Assembly (NCBI RefSeq): GCF_030867095.1
Contig: NC_081828.1
Location: 53,669,434-53,733,433, forward strand
Reading direction: 5' to 3'
From: Alligator mississippiensis
Taxonomy: Eukaryota; Chordata; Crocodylia; Alligatoridae
DNA: 64,000 nt
A program made the position numbers and the translations under genes. The notes under the pieces are model-generated. The model ran no database searches. It worked only from the letters and a program-made list of their open reading frames with translations, and was not told the DNA's origin. Every line of letters begins with the position of its first letter. Within the stretch, counting starts at the first letter, position 1. This document shows, piece after piece, positions 10,478 through 23,000 of this stretch.

Positions 10478-10960
10478 TAGGGGTGTGCGAAACGGGCCCT
10501 ATTTGATTTGGATTCAAATTCGGCCTGAATTAGGGGCAGTGATTCAATTCGTTGATTTGGATCACTGCCCTAATTGAATTTGGCAGAATCCGAATCTGAA
10601 GATTCAGTGCTGATTCAGAGAATCAGCGATCTGGACACAGACACAGCTTTAAAAGTTTTTATATACCTTGAGGTAGGAGGTGCGGTATGTGCATGCTGCA
10701 GTGCTGGGGTGCATGGAGTGTCCCACGGGAATGCGGGGCGGCCCTCCACATGCTTGCTGGCGAACCCAAGAGTGGACGAGAACTACTTCTGGTCCACTTC
10801 CAGAACTAATTCCGGTCCCGCTGGGGAGCACGCAGGGGGGCCCCCCATGCCACTTTGGTTCAGCGATCGGCTGCAGGGGGACCCCAGGTGCCCCCACCAG
10901 ACCCAGAAGGCACCAGTCACCGAGCTGGAGGGGTGTGGGGGAGCCAAATTCGCTGGTACC
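10478..10960. mobile_element. Truncated copy of the palindromic hAT-like family
   Basis: Starts with the family end TAGGGGTGTGCGAAACGGGC, followed by the GATTCGGATTC-rich arm and the GC-rich core. It stops about half-way, shortly before 10965, without its right arm. The break is only some 45 bases upstream of an NPL exon. Same family as 13061-13842 and 23836-24630. Confidence 0.8.
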
Positions 10961-11009
10961 CTTCACCAATGCTAAATTCCCATGATTCTTTGTTTTTTCT
11001 TTTGTACAG

Positions 11010-11067
11010 GTTGGAACATGTGATCATTCACGTGGGAGCATTAAGTCTACCAGAGTCAAAAGAACTG
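11010..11067 (+). CDS. NPL: NPL exon ([19 protein letters not shown])
   Basis: Acceptor TTTTGTACAG precedes it and a GTGTGT donor follows. One base completes a codon split with the missing upstream exon. It encodes an early beta strand of the TIM barrel. Confidence 0.93.
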
Positions 11068-14000
11068 GTGTGTATATGATTTTTTTCCTAACCCCTTTCC
11101 TTTATCTTACTGTTTGTGTATTTGTTTGTTTCCCCCCTGAGTTTACATACAAGTTACCATCTCTTCTCCATCTTGGAGGACCTTCTTAATTCTTGAATAC
11201 ACAAATGCTGAGTCTAATCTGATTGAGCTGGTTTGCTTTACCAACATTTCCCTGATTGTTGATTTAATGGTTCTGATCGTTTTGATTAGTGGAACATCAT
11301 GCTTTTGATGTTCCACTAACCTTACTAACCTTTATGAGGGCAATTTTGCTCTCTGCTACCTGCTCCTAATCTCTTCCCTCCTATTTCACAACCTAAGCAG
11401 GAAAAAGAGGCTGAGTCACCTGAAGATTAGACTGTGTCCCTGCTCTTTAAGGCCATAGCTCTGGGGGAAAAAAATGTCTTCATTCTGCCTTTCACAAACA
11501 AGATGTGCATATTCCAGGGCATGCTGTGTGTCAGAAAACATAGTAATAATTTAAATTATGTCAATGGCTTTACCATGGGTCATTTTCAGGAAAAATCCCA
11601 GCTAACCTGGGATGGTAAGGCTACTGTGAGTTAGTTAATTGGAGAGGCCAGCCTGACTGCCCTGAACTATACTCCAGTTGTGCATAGGTTTAATATAAGG
11701 TTTGTAATTTTGAAGGTTTATGTTAAGCAGTTAACTTAAGGAACACAGGCTTGGAAGAGCCCTCCTGAAAGTCCATCAGCTTGTTATAAGGTGGTTGTCC
11801 TGATGTCACTTTATTACTGCTGCGTCATGGTGTTTGCTGTGTCCTGAAGAGTCTCAGGGATTCTTTAACATGCTGCTGGGTAGGTGTGCAGGATTCAGAA
11901 TCTCTTGTCAAAAATGGGATGCTTCTCGAGAAAGGGTGACAACCTGAAAATATAAGTGACTGAAGGTCTACTGCTGTCCTACACAAACAAATCCCCCAAT
12001 TCAGCATAAGTTGCACAAAAATACATTGTGTGTATTGTGCTAGTGACATGCAGATACTACAGTGATTGTTGGATTAGGAAAAGTTAATTAGACCAATTGT
12101 ACTTTTCAGTAGCAACCCAAAAGTACTAGCTGCCAGTAGTATCTAGATCCCTGAATATAACATATCTTTCCTGGCTTCCTCCACGTCCCCTTTGTTCCTT
12201 TCTTTTTTTTCCCTCAATTATTTCTCCTTTACTATCTCCTTTGGGTCTTCCAGACCCTCCCACTCCTCTTTCTTGGCTATCCCTTCCTATGTGTATGCGT
12301 ACATGCATATGGTAGTGTAAAAGTGATGTTATAGCCATGGTTGTTCAGAAATTATATGAGGGGCAAGGATGCAGAGAAATTTTCAAGCCTAGATCACTTG
12401 TTTCCTGGGTAACTGCTTCAGGAGGGGTGGGAATCCAGGTCATGTAAATAAGTGGAAGGAGGAATTTTAAAAAAATCTTAGGGAGCCAAGTGCTGATTTG
12501 CCAGCTCTTCTTGATTTCTACAACAGTAGCTGCAGGCAAGCTGCTGAATCCCTGTGTCTCTCTTTCCCTATCTTTACAATGGAGCCAGTGACACTAACTT
12601 ATTTCAGGGAAGATAAAAGCTATTAGCCTGGGATACTATTTATTAATCACGTAGAGTGTGCTTAGACATGGATATAGTTCATTCTGTTTATGAAAGGTTA
12701 AATTTATCTCCAATGTAAACTGGCACAACTCACGCTGACTTCTGATCTGACTTGGTTCATAACTTACGTTTTTCTTAGGGTTTCATTCATAGCTGTGGAA
12801 TGTAACAATAAATGTGGTTCCTCTCCTCTATATATGTGAAAACCATCTACCGTGTATTCATATACCTCTTGTTTTTCCTTTCTAGGCCAGACATGCAGCT
12901 GAAATAGGAGCCAGTGGCATCTCTGCAATAGCCCCCTTTTTTTTTAAACCTACAAACAAAGGTGAGTAGACTTGCTGTGGCTGTCAGACTTTGTGAGATG
13001 CTTTTCTCTATCAGTTTGCTGAACACTCAGAGTATTAGCAGTATACTGTGGGCTAGATAGTAGGGCTGTGCAAAGCTTTAGTCCCTGATTCAATTCAGCA
13101 GAGATTCGGCCCGATTCGGTGGCTGAATCTATGAATCTGAATCAAATCAGAGGACTCTTTAATCTTTCAGAATCAAATTGGAACCCTCCAAATCGATTTG
13201 GAGATTCGGACATAGAGACAGCTTTAAATGTTTTTTCTACATACCTCTAGGTAGCAGGGACTGCTGAATGCTGTGATGCTGGGGTGCATTGAGTGTCCCA
13301 CAGAGGCATGGGGGCTCCCCAGCATGCTCGGCGGCAGACCCGGAAGTGGACCAGAAGCACTTCCGATCCACTTCTGGGTCCTCCGGGGAGCATGCAAGGG
13401 GCCTCCCCACATCCCCCCAGCTTGGCGATTGGTGCCTCCTGGGTCTAGGGTGGGGCACCTGGGGTCCCCTTGTGGCCAATCGCCAAGCCGGGGGAGGGAG
13501 GGGAGTCCAGCGCGCTCCCCAGTGGACCCGGAAGTACTTTCGGTCCACTTCCAGGTTCACAGCTGAGCGCATGGAGGGCCCCCCCACCGCACTCCTGTGG
13601 GACGCTCCATGTGCCCCAGCATCTCAGTGTTCACAAGCTGCGCCTGCTACCTCAAGGTATGTAGAAAAACTTTTAAAGCTGTGTCTATGTCCAAATCACT
13701 GATTCTCCAAATTGGCATTGAATCTTTGGATTCGGATTCGGCAGAATCAAATCAGGATCAATGATCCGAATCAACGAATCAAATCACTGTCCCTGATTCG
13801 GGCTGAATCCATATCGAATAGGACCCACTTTGCACACCCCTACCAGATAGTCTAAGCCTGATCAGCCCCTAACTGACACACCTCCGAGCCTTGCAGGTAT
13901 TATCAATTCCTGGTTCTGTGTGTATCATATTACTAGAAAATATAACAATTTATTGTGGTGTTTTGGTTTATGCACAACAATCACAATATGAAGAAACTAT

Positions 14001-17000
14001 AGGAGCACAAATAATTATTGTATTTATTCAAAGACAGCCCTGATTATAAGATGACTGCCCAATAATTAGATTCTAGTTAGGGAAAATTTACAATTTTGTT
14101 ATAGTTTTACAGGTGTAGACTGGCGAGCCTGTAGTGGGTGCTCCGGTGCTGAGCCACCCACCTCACTGCGCCCGACCACCTTCCAGGCTCTGAGTGCCTC
14201 CCTGGGGACGCCTCACGTCTGGCCCACCTCCTTCCTGGAGGACACCTGCTAGCCTGGGAGTAACACCACCACCACCCAGGGTCTGGACTGATCCTGGCTC
14301 TGTGCCCCCTGGGAAACAGGCCTAGTAGTCCTTGACTCACGGCAAGAACTTGGGGTGTTTCCCTTGGTCTGAAGCACAAATAGTGCTCTCCCTTAGTCAG
14401 CTGAACCAAGGGGACCCCAAGGCATAATCTAGACCCTCTCCCAGTAAGTCTTCCACGCTAGGTACAAAGGAGAACTTTATTGGTTACAAGGAGTAGGTTT
14501 GGAATAGGGTACAGAGTAGAGCAATATCAGAGAAATCCCATAGAGCAAACAGGGTGGCTGGGTAGCCTTTGATCATGCATCTGAGTAACTGAAAGCTATA
14601 TATCTAGTTAGATCTCAGGTAGCTTACTCACAAGTATCATCCTGAGGCAGGTGGCAATTCCCTCTGGAGGTAAGCAGTTCATTGATCATGAGTTTCAAGA
14701 GAGAGAGCAAGTTTCAGAGTTTTTTTCATCAGGGCTACTGCCCCTCCTCCTGGGCAGTCCTTCGCTTATATAGCCCTTATGACCTCATTTACCTGATCCA
14801 ATGAAGGCCAGCAACTGCTGGCTGCCAGCCAACCAATTTGAAATGCATCACTGGTTGCTGGGTAGACTGGCAGGGTCTCTAGCACCCTCCCAGCCAGGCT
14901 GGCATTGCTTAGAACAATAGGGAGCTTCAGCCCTCCTACCCAGGTATGTGATGCCAGTCACGTAGGAGAGGGAGCAGGTTTTCCCCCTCCCTCTGGAATG
15001 TATCCAGCTGAATGTATCCAGCTCAGGTTACACCTCAGGGTTACCTGGAGCCCACAGGCCAAGTGACTCTGCACAATCTCAGGGTCTACGCATGGTAGTC
15101 TGGCACCCTGCTGCTGCCTCTCTACAACCCCAGTGAGAGACTTGTCTTGCCCCTCTCTTAGGAACACTGAGGCAAAGAACTCATTGAGGAATTCAGCCTT
15201 GTCGCCCCTGTCCATCACCAATTGCTTCTGCCCATTTAGTAGGGGTCCTGTTCCACCCTGGGCCTTGCTTTTACTCCCTATATATCTAAAAAACAATTTC
15301 TTGTTATCTTTAAGTTGGGATGCCATCCTCAGCTCCATGGTAGCTTTGGCCCGTCTAACTGCTTCCCTACAAGCACGAGCAGAGGAGGTATACTCCTCTT
15401 TGGTGATCTCTCCCTGTTTCCACTTTTTATATGCTCCCCTTTTAGCCCGTAGGCTGCTCTGGATTTCTCTGGTCAGCCAAGGAAGCTTTCTGGCCCCTTT
15501 CCCTCTTTTTCCTCGCATCGGGATCGTCTCCTTCTGTGCCCGAAGGATCATTTCCTTAAGGCACAGCCACCCTTCCTGGGCTCCCATCTCTTCAAAACTC
15601 CTACTCTGCAGTGCGTCCTTGACTAATCCCCTGAGTTCATTGAAATCAGCTTTCCTAAAGTCTAGCACTTTCACCCTACTAGTTACCTTACCCACTCAAC
15701 GTCTTATGATGAAATCTATTATTTGGTGATCACTGTCCCCTAGGTGACCACCGATCTGTAGGTCTCCTACCATGTCATCCCCCGTTGCCAATACCAGGTC
15801 CAGTAAGGCATTCCCCCTAGTGGGACCGTGTACCTCCTGCGTCAGGTGGAGGTCCTGTACACAGGATAGGAACGTGCGTGAATGGTGGGACTTTGCTCTC
15901 TGTGTCTCCCAGCAGATGTCTGGGTAGTTTAGGTCCCCCATGACTACCGCCTCCTTAGTTTTTATGGTCTCCAAGAGCTGCCTCAGGAGCCCCAAATCTA
16001 GCTCTTCCCCTTGGTGTGAGGGTCTGTAGCAGATCCTTGTCTCTGCCTCACTTCCCATGGGGATCTTTACTCCGCTGATCCCAGGATCTCATCTGAGCTA
16101 CCAGATTAGCAGTTCCAGCATGCAGATGAACAAGATTGGGGAAAATGGGCAGCCCTGCCAGGCGCCTGACTCCAGTGCGATCAGGGCAGTCAGAAACCTA
16201 TTCACCAGCACCCTGCTGCTCACTTCAGTTTATAGCATCTTTATCCAAGCGATGAAGGTCAGGGGGACCACCATTTTCTTCAGCATCTTTAACAGGAACC
16301 TGTGAGACACTTGGTTGTAAGCTTTCTCCAGGTCAAGGTTCAACATGGCTGTGTTCAGCCCTCTCTCCCATTGGTACTACAGCGTGTCCTGCAGCTGTAG
16401 CAAGGCTTTGTGGATCAGTTACCCTGGTACTGTGCATGACTTCTTCATGGATCATGGCACTTGTAACAGACTTGAAGCACACAACGAAGACTATGGCCAT
16501 CAGTTTATGGTCAAAGTTCAGGAATGTCATGGGTTCCCAGTTCTTCAAATTCTCCCTCACCGCCTTCTTATGAAGAAGGGTTATGAGGCCTTGATCCATC
16601 CCTGCCTTCAGGTAGCCCTCCTGCAGCCATTCCCTATACACCTCCAGCAGGTCTGAACCCACCTGGTCCTAGGGGGTGATGTAGAACTCCTTGAGCAAGC
16701 TATCTGTCCCAGGAGTCATAATTTTTTAAGCTGTGGGGAGTCTTGGTGGTCTCCTCCAGTGTCCACTCCTCCACCAGCTTCTGGCCCTTATCCTGCCCCG
16801 CCCCCCACAAGGATGTGGGTGATCTGCAGGTAGTCCTGCATGGCCTCTGGGTCCTGACCTGTTTGGGGCCCCACTTGGTAATGTTTGCCAGACATTTAAG
16901 GTTGGTGTAGAAACAGGAATAATTGGAAATGGGAAAGAAAGGCACAGCTCAGTTGTGGGAGTGAAGAGGAAGTAAAAATGTATGCAGTGTAGTGGCTCAC

Positions 17001-20000
17001 CATGACTTGAAAAAGAGTTGGTGGTGTGGGGGACTGCACTTAATGGCACATACCATTAAGTCTTATTCAGATGGGTTGCACTAACCTATCCTTGTGGCAG
17101 GTTTCCATCGAAATGTTTGTCCCGTGTGGGCTATGTGTTTTATAGCAGAGGTTCCCAAACCTTTTCTTTTTACAGACTCCACTTCCAGATTTGCCAGCTG
17201 TCTGCATATCCCTTCCAGCATATGTTTTATATTTTAACTCCTTAAATGCCAATCATTATAATGAAAATTAAATCTGCCATTACACAATTTCTCCTGTGTA
17301 CCCCCTAGAGATGTCTTACATGGACCCCTGGGGGTATGTATCACAGTTTGGGAGTCCCTGTTTTCTAGTCATGCTCAGTGTTGACTGTATTTAATCAGCT
17401 TTAGAGTTAATTTTCATGACTGAGCACTTGCTGCTTTTGGCAGCAGGTTAATGATAGACAGTGTATTTAGTGAGATTTCCTTGTATGCAAATGTAAGACA
17501 AGGGGCTTTTTTTCCCCTTGCCAGCTGGGGAAAAAAACCCCCTCATCTTGTATTTGATTAAATGCTGTATGTTTCTAACCACGTACCATAAGTAAGGCCA
17601 AGAACATATACATGTTGTGATATTGTTGACTTTTGAAACATGCAGTGGGGACCACTAGAGTGGTCATAAAATATTTAATTCCTGTACAGTATGCCTGCAA
17701 AGTGCAAAGAGATGGGACAATGGCAGCTCCTCAGAGCAAGCCTGTGAACCTGAAGTCCTCTTCATTGGAATGACCTCCTTTCCATGACTCAGTATATGAC
17801 TGTTTTATTTCACTCTCTCTTTCAGGTGCCCTGGTTGCTTTCTTAAGGGAAGTTGCATCGGAAGCCCCTCACATTCCATTTTATTACTATCACATTCCTC
17901 CTTTAACAGGTGTAAAGAGTAAGTACCACTTGTCTACATCAGGGTGCTCTCACCTTCAGAAGCATCTGTCAGCCTCATACCTCTTTTCACTGTCTGCTAC
18001 TTGACCACTAAGAACAAGATGAGATTAGCCACCAAGCCAGCTTCCTAGACCAGGCTTTACCAGTTAGTCAAGGAGATTTTGACAGCTTAAAGATTTATAC
18101 CCTTATTTGGCTTTGTGTAAAATTAATACTCCTTACCACCATAGGAATAACCAGTCTGTATTTGCCAGTTGCTCTGAAATGCCCCTTCGCACAGATGATC
18201 AGTAAGGTCTAAGATATAACAAAAGGATGTATTACATAAACAAGAGAAATCTTAAAAGCAGGAATATTGAGACAGACAGAAACATAAGAACAAAAACTTG
18301 TAAGAATTAGATATGATCTTACCGTGCACCTTACCCTAAAATGCAGCTTCTGCCTTGGACTCCATCAGTTTTCTGCATTTAACTTGTTAGCTTGCACTAT
18401 CCAGCCTCCATCAGCAGGGGCCTTAGTTATCCAAAGCCCACAAATCCTTAGACAACCATTTTTCATTCCAGGTATGTGTTAAGTACCTTCACCTTATCCA
18501 TTCATCTACAATCACATAATCATAGAAAATTAGGGGTGGAAGGGGCCTCAGGAGGTCATCTAGTCTAACCCCCTGCTTAAAGTAGGACCAAACCCAACTA
18601 TATTATCCCGGCCAAAGCTTTGTCAAGCCGGATCTTAAAAACTTCCAAAGATGGAGATTCCACAACCTCTCTGGGTAGCCTGTTCCAGTGCTTTACCACT
18701 CTCCTGGTGAGGAAGTTTCTCCTAATAATCTGAATACGTTCTTCTATTCAGTTCTCAGGGAACATGTGTATATTATTATGTGGGTAATTCCCACCTCCCT
18801 ATGATATGCATCTGTTTATCGTGTGATGCGTCATTCCCAATGAACCCACAGTGGCTAATACTGCTACTGCTTGCTGCACTGCCAGAATTGGATAGGGATT
18901 TGACCCATGGAGCCAAATTATTTTGATACCTCTGTTATAAATAATGTACGAGTCAGGAACTGAAAAATGGTGGGAGAAAGCCACTAGTAGTAAAATGATA
19001 TAAGCTGTTAAGCTGGGGGGGTGGCGTTTGATCACTGTAGTCCTGGCTATTGTCAGGAAGTAAGCTCTAGGGGAGCAGGTATCAGTGAAAACCCTAACTA
19101 ACCAAGCTCTTAAATGTGGACCACAAAGCAGAAGGTTGTACAGGAGCAAGTCTGTCTCTGCCCAGGTGAACTCTGGGGGAAGGTGATGCTTTTGGGGAGG
19201 AGAGCAGGGACATCTCGTGATACTGAGGTATGATGCTTCATGTGAGATTGGTGTTCTGTGCAGTTTGTATTGAGGACCTGTTGGATGGAATAAAAAAGCA
19301 GATCCCCACCTTCCAAGGCGTGAAATACAGTGACACAGACCTCTTGGACTTTGCACAGTGTATGGACAAGTATAACAAGGAGCAATTTCTGTTACTCTAC
19401 GGGGTAGATGAGGTAAGGACCTCCCCTTCTAGCAATACTGTAAAAGCATGTGGCTGATGCTAGAATGTGTTTCATAGTTGGTAAGGTCGGAAGGGACCCG
19501 AGCAGATCATCAAGTCCGACCCCCTGCCATGGCAGGAAAAAGTACTGGGGTCAAACACCCCAGCAGGGTGTTTGTCTAACCTCCTCTTAAAGACCCCCAG
19601 GGTAGGAGCCAGCACCACTTCTCTTGGAATTTAGTTCCAGATCCTAGCTGCCCTGACTGTGAAGTAGCGCCTCCTGATGTCTAGTTTGAGTCTACCCTCT
19701 GCCAGCTTGTGACCGTTATTTCTAGTCACTCCTGGTAGTGCTCGAGGGAACAGGTACTCTCCCCCAGTGCCTGCTGGTCCCTCTGACTAGTTTGTAGCAG
19801 GCCACTAGATCCCCCCTCAGCCTTCTCTTGTGGCTCCAGTCTGGACAATTGCCACCCAAAGTGGAATTTAATTCCAAACGTTGTAATGCCTTGTACTTTT
19901 ACTGCTTCTACTTTCTTTTTGTCTGTATTATATGAAGTTAAACTACTTTGTCTTTCACCAACTAGCAACTGTTAAGTGCTCTGGCAGTGGGAGCAACTGG

Positions 20001-23000
20001 AGCAGTTGGAAGGTCAGTTCATTTGTACTTCTCCTTATGTTTTGTTGCTATATATTCCTGTTATCTCTAGTGGGGATCCCAGTTGCTCCAGTGTCCAAGC
20101 ATTCACAATCTTTAATGTATTTTTGCATCCTTATAATGCCCTTGTGAGGGGGGAGGGGGTGCTATTGTACCCCACTTCACAGATGGAAATGAGATCCAAA
20201 TATAGGTTTGTCTACAGCAGGGATGTCAAGCTCCCTTGGCCCTTCCCCAGGTCAGAACGATTACATTCTGAAAATAAAATGTTATGCTACAATACCTGGG
20301 TGCAACTTACTCTGATCACAATGGCCCATCTAAGCACCGCTTACTGATTCCTCTTTGTTTTTTGGCAGCACGTACAACTACTTGGGCCAAGCAAACAATA
20401 TGATGTTCCAGGCTTATGCAAATCAGGACTTTGCCTTAGCTAGGAAGTATCAGGTATGGCATCTCTACCTATCTGTAACAGGAGTGGCCTTTCTTTCCAC
20501 CCTTAAACTCCTTTTATTGAGGCTTAATTCTTTTACTCTGGGTTTTCCCCATGTCCTATATATCTTGTACTGTACCAGTTTCTCTCACCATCAGCAACAA
20601 CCAGTCTGTCTGGCACCCAGGTAATCCATTTGTTTATGTTTTAATTACACACCCTAAGCATTTACCCATTATCTGTTTTAACTAGTCACAGCTTGCTTTT
20701 CTTCCCTTTGGGTAACCTGCTCTTCAGCCATCAAAACCCTGTGTGCAGCAGACACTGTTTTTCTTTTCTTCCTCTGTGGTTCAGACTGGGCAAGAATGTT
20801 TGGATTAGTCCCAATCGCATGCATGCACATGATTGCTTTGGTTTTGGCCCTTTTCATATTCCAATGTATGCTCCTCTCACCCAGCCTTCTCCCTCTGCCC
20901 TTCCAGTGCATGTGCATTCACAGCCCCTTCTGACTAGTCTGGGCTACCTGGCTACACCACCTGGTTCTCCTGCCCAATTCAGACTGAGTTCTGTGTCTGA
21001 AAGACAGCTATAGCACTCTTTAGTAATGTAATACCCTGCTTCGGCAGACTGTTGTGACCACCCAGCATGGTAGGTTTGAGAAGCAGCCTATGAGTTGGGA
21101 CTCAGGTCCTTCCTGGCTTGCCAGGAGAGAGACATCTAGCCAACTACTGGCTGAAATTATCTACAATTTCTTTGAAGGAAGCAAAGTCCAAGAAACTCTC
21201 ACTGACACTAATGAGATTTTTGCTCTGGAAATAGTTTCACCTGTCTCTGCTGAAGCTCCTAATCTAGGGCAAGGTTATTGAGAAGGTTATGATGGTCTTT
21301 GTTGTAATATTGGTTTTCCTAGACAACAGTCTGTCTGGTTTCAGGCCTGTACATGGAATGACACTGATTGCCTGGGTCATTCTTCTGGTATAGGAGAATC
21401 AACAGGTATCCATGCTGATTAGTTTAGAAATGTCAGTGTTCTTTAACGCTGTTCCCAGGCAGCTATTGCTATTCTGCCTGAAATCATACCAGGAGTGGAT
21501 GGAGCCATTTTTGAGTAACTTGCTGGTTAACAGTAGGCAATAGCTTTCTGCATCAAGGGTGCTCTGTGCAGCATTCCTTGGGTCAAGGTGCCTTTGCCCT
21601 TCTTACACTGAGGCCAATTGGAGGGTAAGAAGGCTATGTGAGAAATGGTGTAGACAATATGCAAATGATGCGCCATTTTCATATCTTAGTCTGGAGCATA
21701 CAAATTAACCCCTCATCTCCTTGTGTTTTTTTTTTTTTAAAGGATGGGCAGGGATGGGCAAAATACAGCATGCAAACCAGATCTGGCCTGCTGTTGGATG
21801 CCTGCCAGGTGATTGGAACTGGCCCCTGGGTGCCCCTGTGGCACTCTGCATGGGGCCAAGCCTGGCCTGCTCCTACCTGGGACAGCTCACAGTATACTCC
21901 CACCCACACACCCCAGCCCCAGCTAGTATGTACAGCTCCTGGCAGGGCTGCTCTGGGTAGGGCCGCAGCCACCTGGGTACTGCTTGGCTCCCCATGTGGT
22001 TCCTGCTACTTGGCCACCTGGTGCAATGAGAAGCCACCTGTAGGCAGCCAAGTGGGTGGAAGGTAGCCAGGAGCTGGAGCTACACGTGCTGGGGCAGGAG
22101 TTGCCTGGCTACAGCTCCCCTCTTCACCACCACCGCAGTCTGTCTGTGTTGTCGTCGTGTCGTTCCTCCCCCCTCCCCCCACGTGCTGCAGCAATGGTAG
22201 GAAGAGCTGCTGGAGGCAGGGGGAGCTGAGCAGTACCCAGGTAGCTGCAGCTGCACTAGCAGCCCCTCTGGGAAGTCGTGCATGCTGGCTGGATCTAGAG
22301 TTAGTGGGTGGGTGTGAGTGCAGGCACAGGCTGCCCCAGGCAGGAGCGGGTGGGGCTTGGCCACATGCAGACTGCTGCAGGACCAGATGTTGGCCAGGAG
22401 CAGGGTTGCAAACTACACCTGCACCAGTACTGCCTGGGCAAGCTCTGTTGCACACCCCTCCTGCACTTCTTCCCCCCACCCACCACCATCTGGCTCCCAG
22501 GACTTAGTGTGCAGGCCCCCACCTCTGCTTGTACCCACAACCCCCTACATGCCCCCCCACACACACACTCCACCCACACTATATGAAAGTAAGAGTTAAT
22601 TTTGAGCTATTATGCAATTGCTTCTATATACACTACACATAAATCAGGACAAAAATTATTTTTTTAAATAAAATTAGAGTATGTTATAGTAGATGTTTGA
22701 TTTATAGTATGCAATTTGTTTTTTGTCTATAATTTGTTAAAATATCTTTTGAAAGATTTTGTGTGTGGCCCTCAACAGCTCACCAAAACTCATTAAGTGG
22801 CCCTCCAGTCAAAATGATTGCCCACCCCTGGACTAGTGGCTAGAGCAGTTGGTTGTTTAGCAAGGATCCTCTGGAATGCGAGGCCTCAGTTGTAGGCCTT
22901 CAGAGCATGGTGCAAGACTCAGCAGCCTTCTCAGACTATTGGGTGAAGGGAGCAGGTTGAATGAGAGTGATAGCCTGAGTGAGCCCAGTCCTTTTTGGGT

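Noticed and set aside
13224..13702. Overlapping frames on both strands in the palindromic element
   Set aside because: The palindrome gives mirrored open frames of low-complexity Gly/Pro/Ser. The same frames recur at 24 kb for that reason.
15133..15729. 198-codon + strand frame, repeated at 35396-35992
   Set aside because: It is antisense to CR1 ORF2 at both places. Similarity of the two frames only reflects the shared LINE.
21638..22599. Several overlapping 80-157 codon frames
   Set aside because: They lie in the GC-rich centre of a hAT-like element, on both strands, without domain features.
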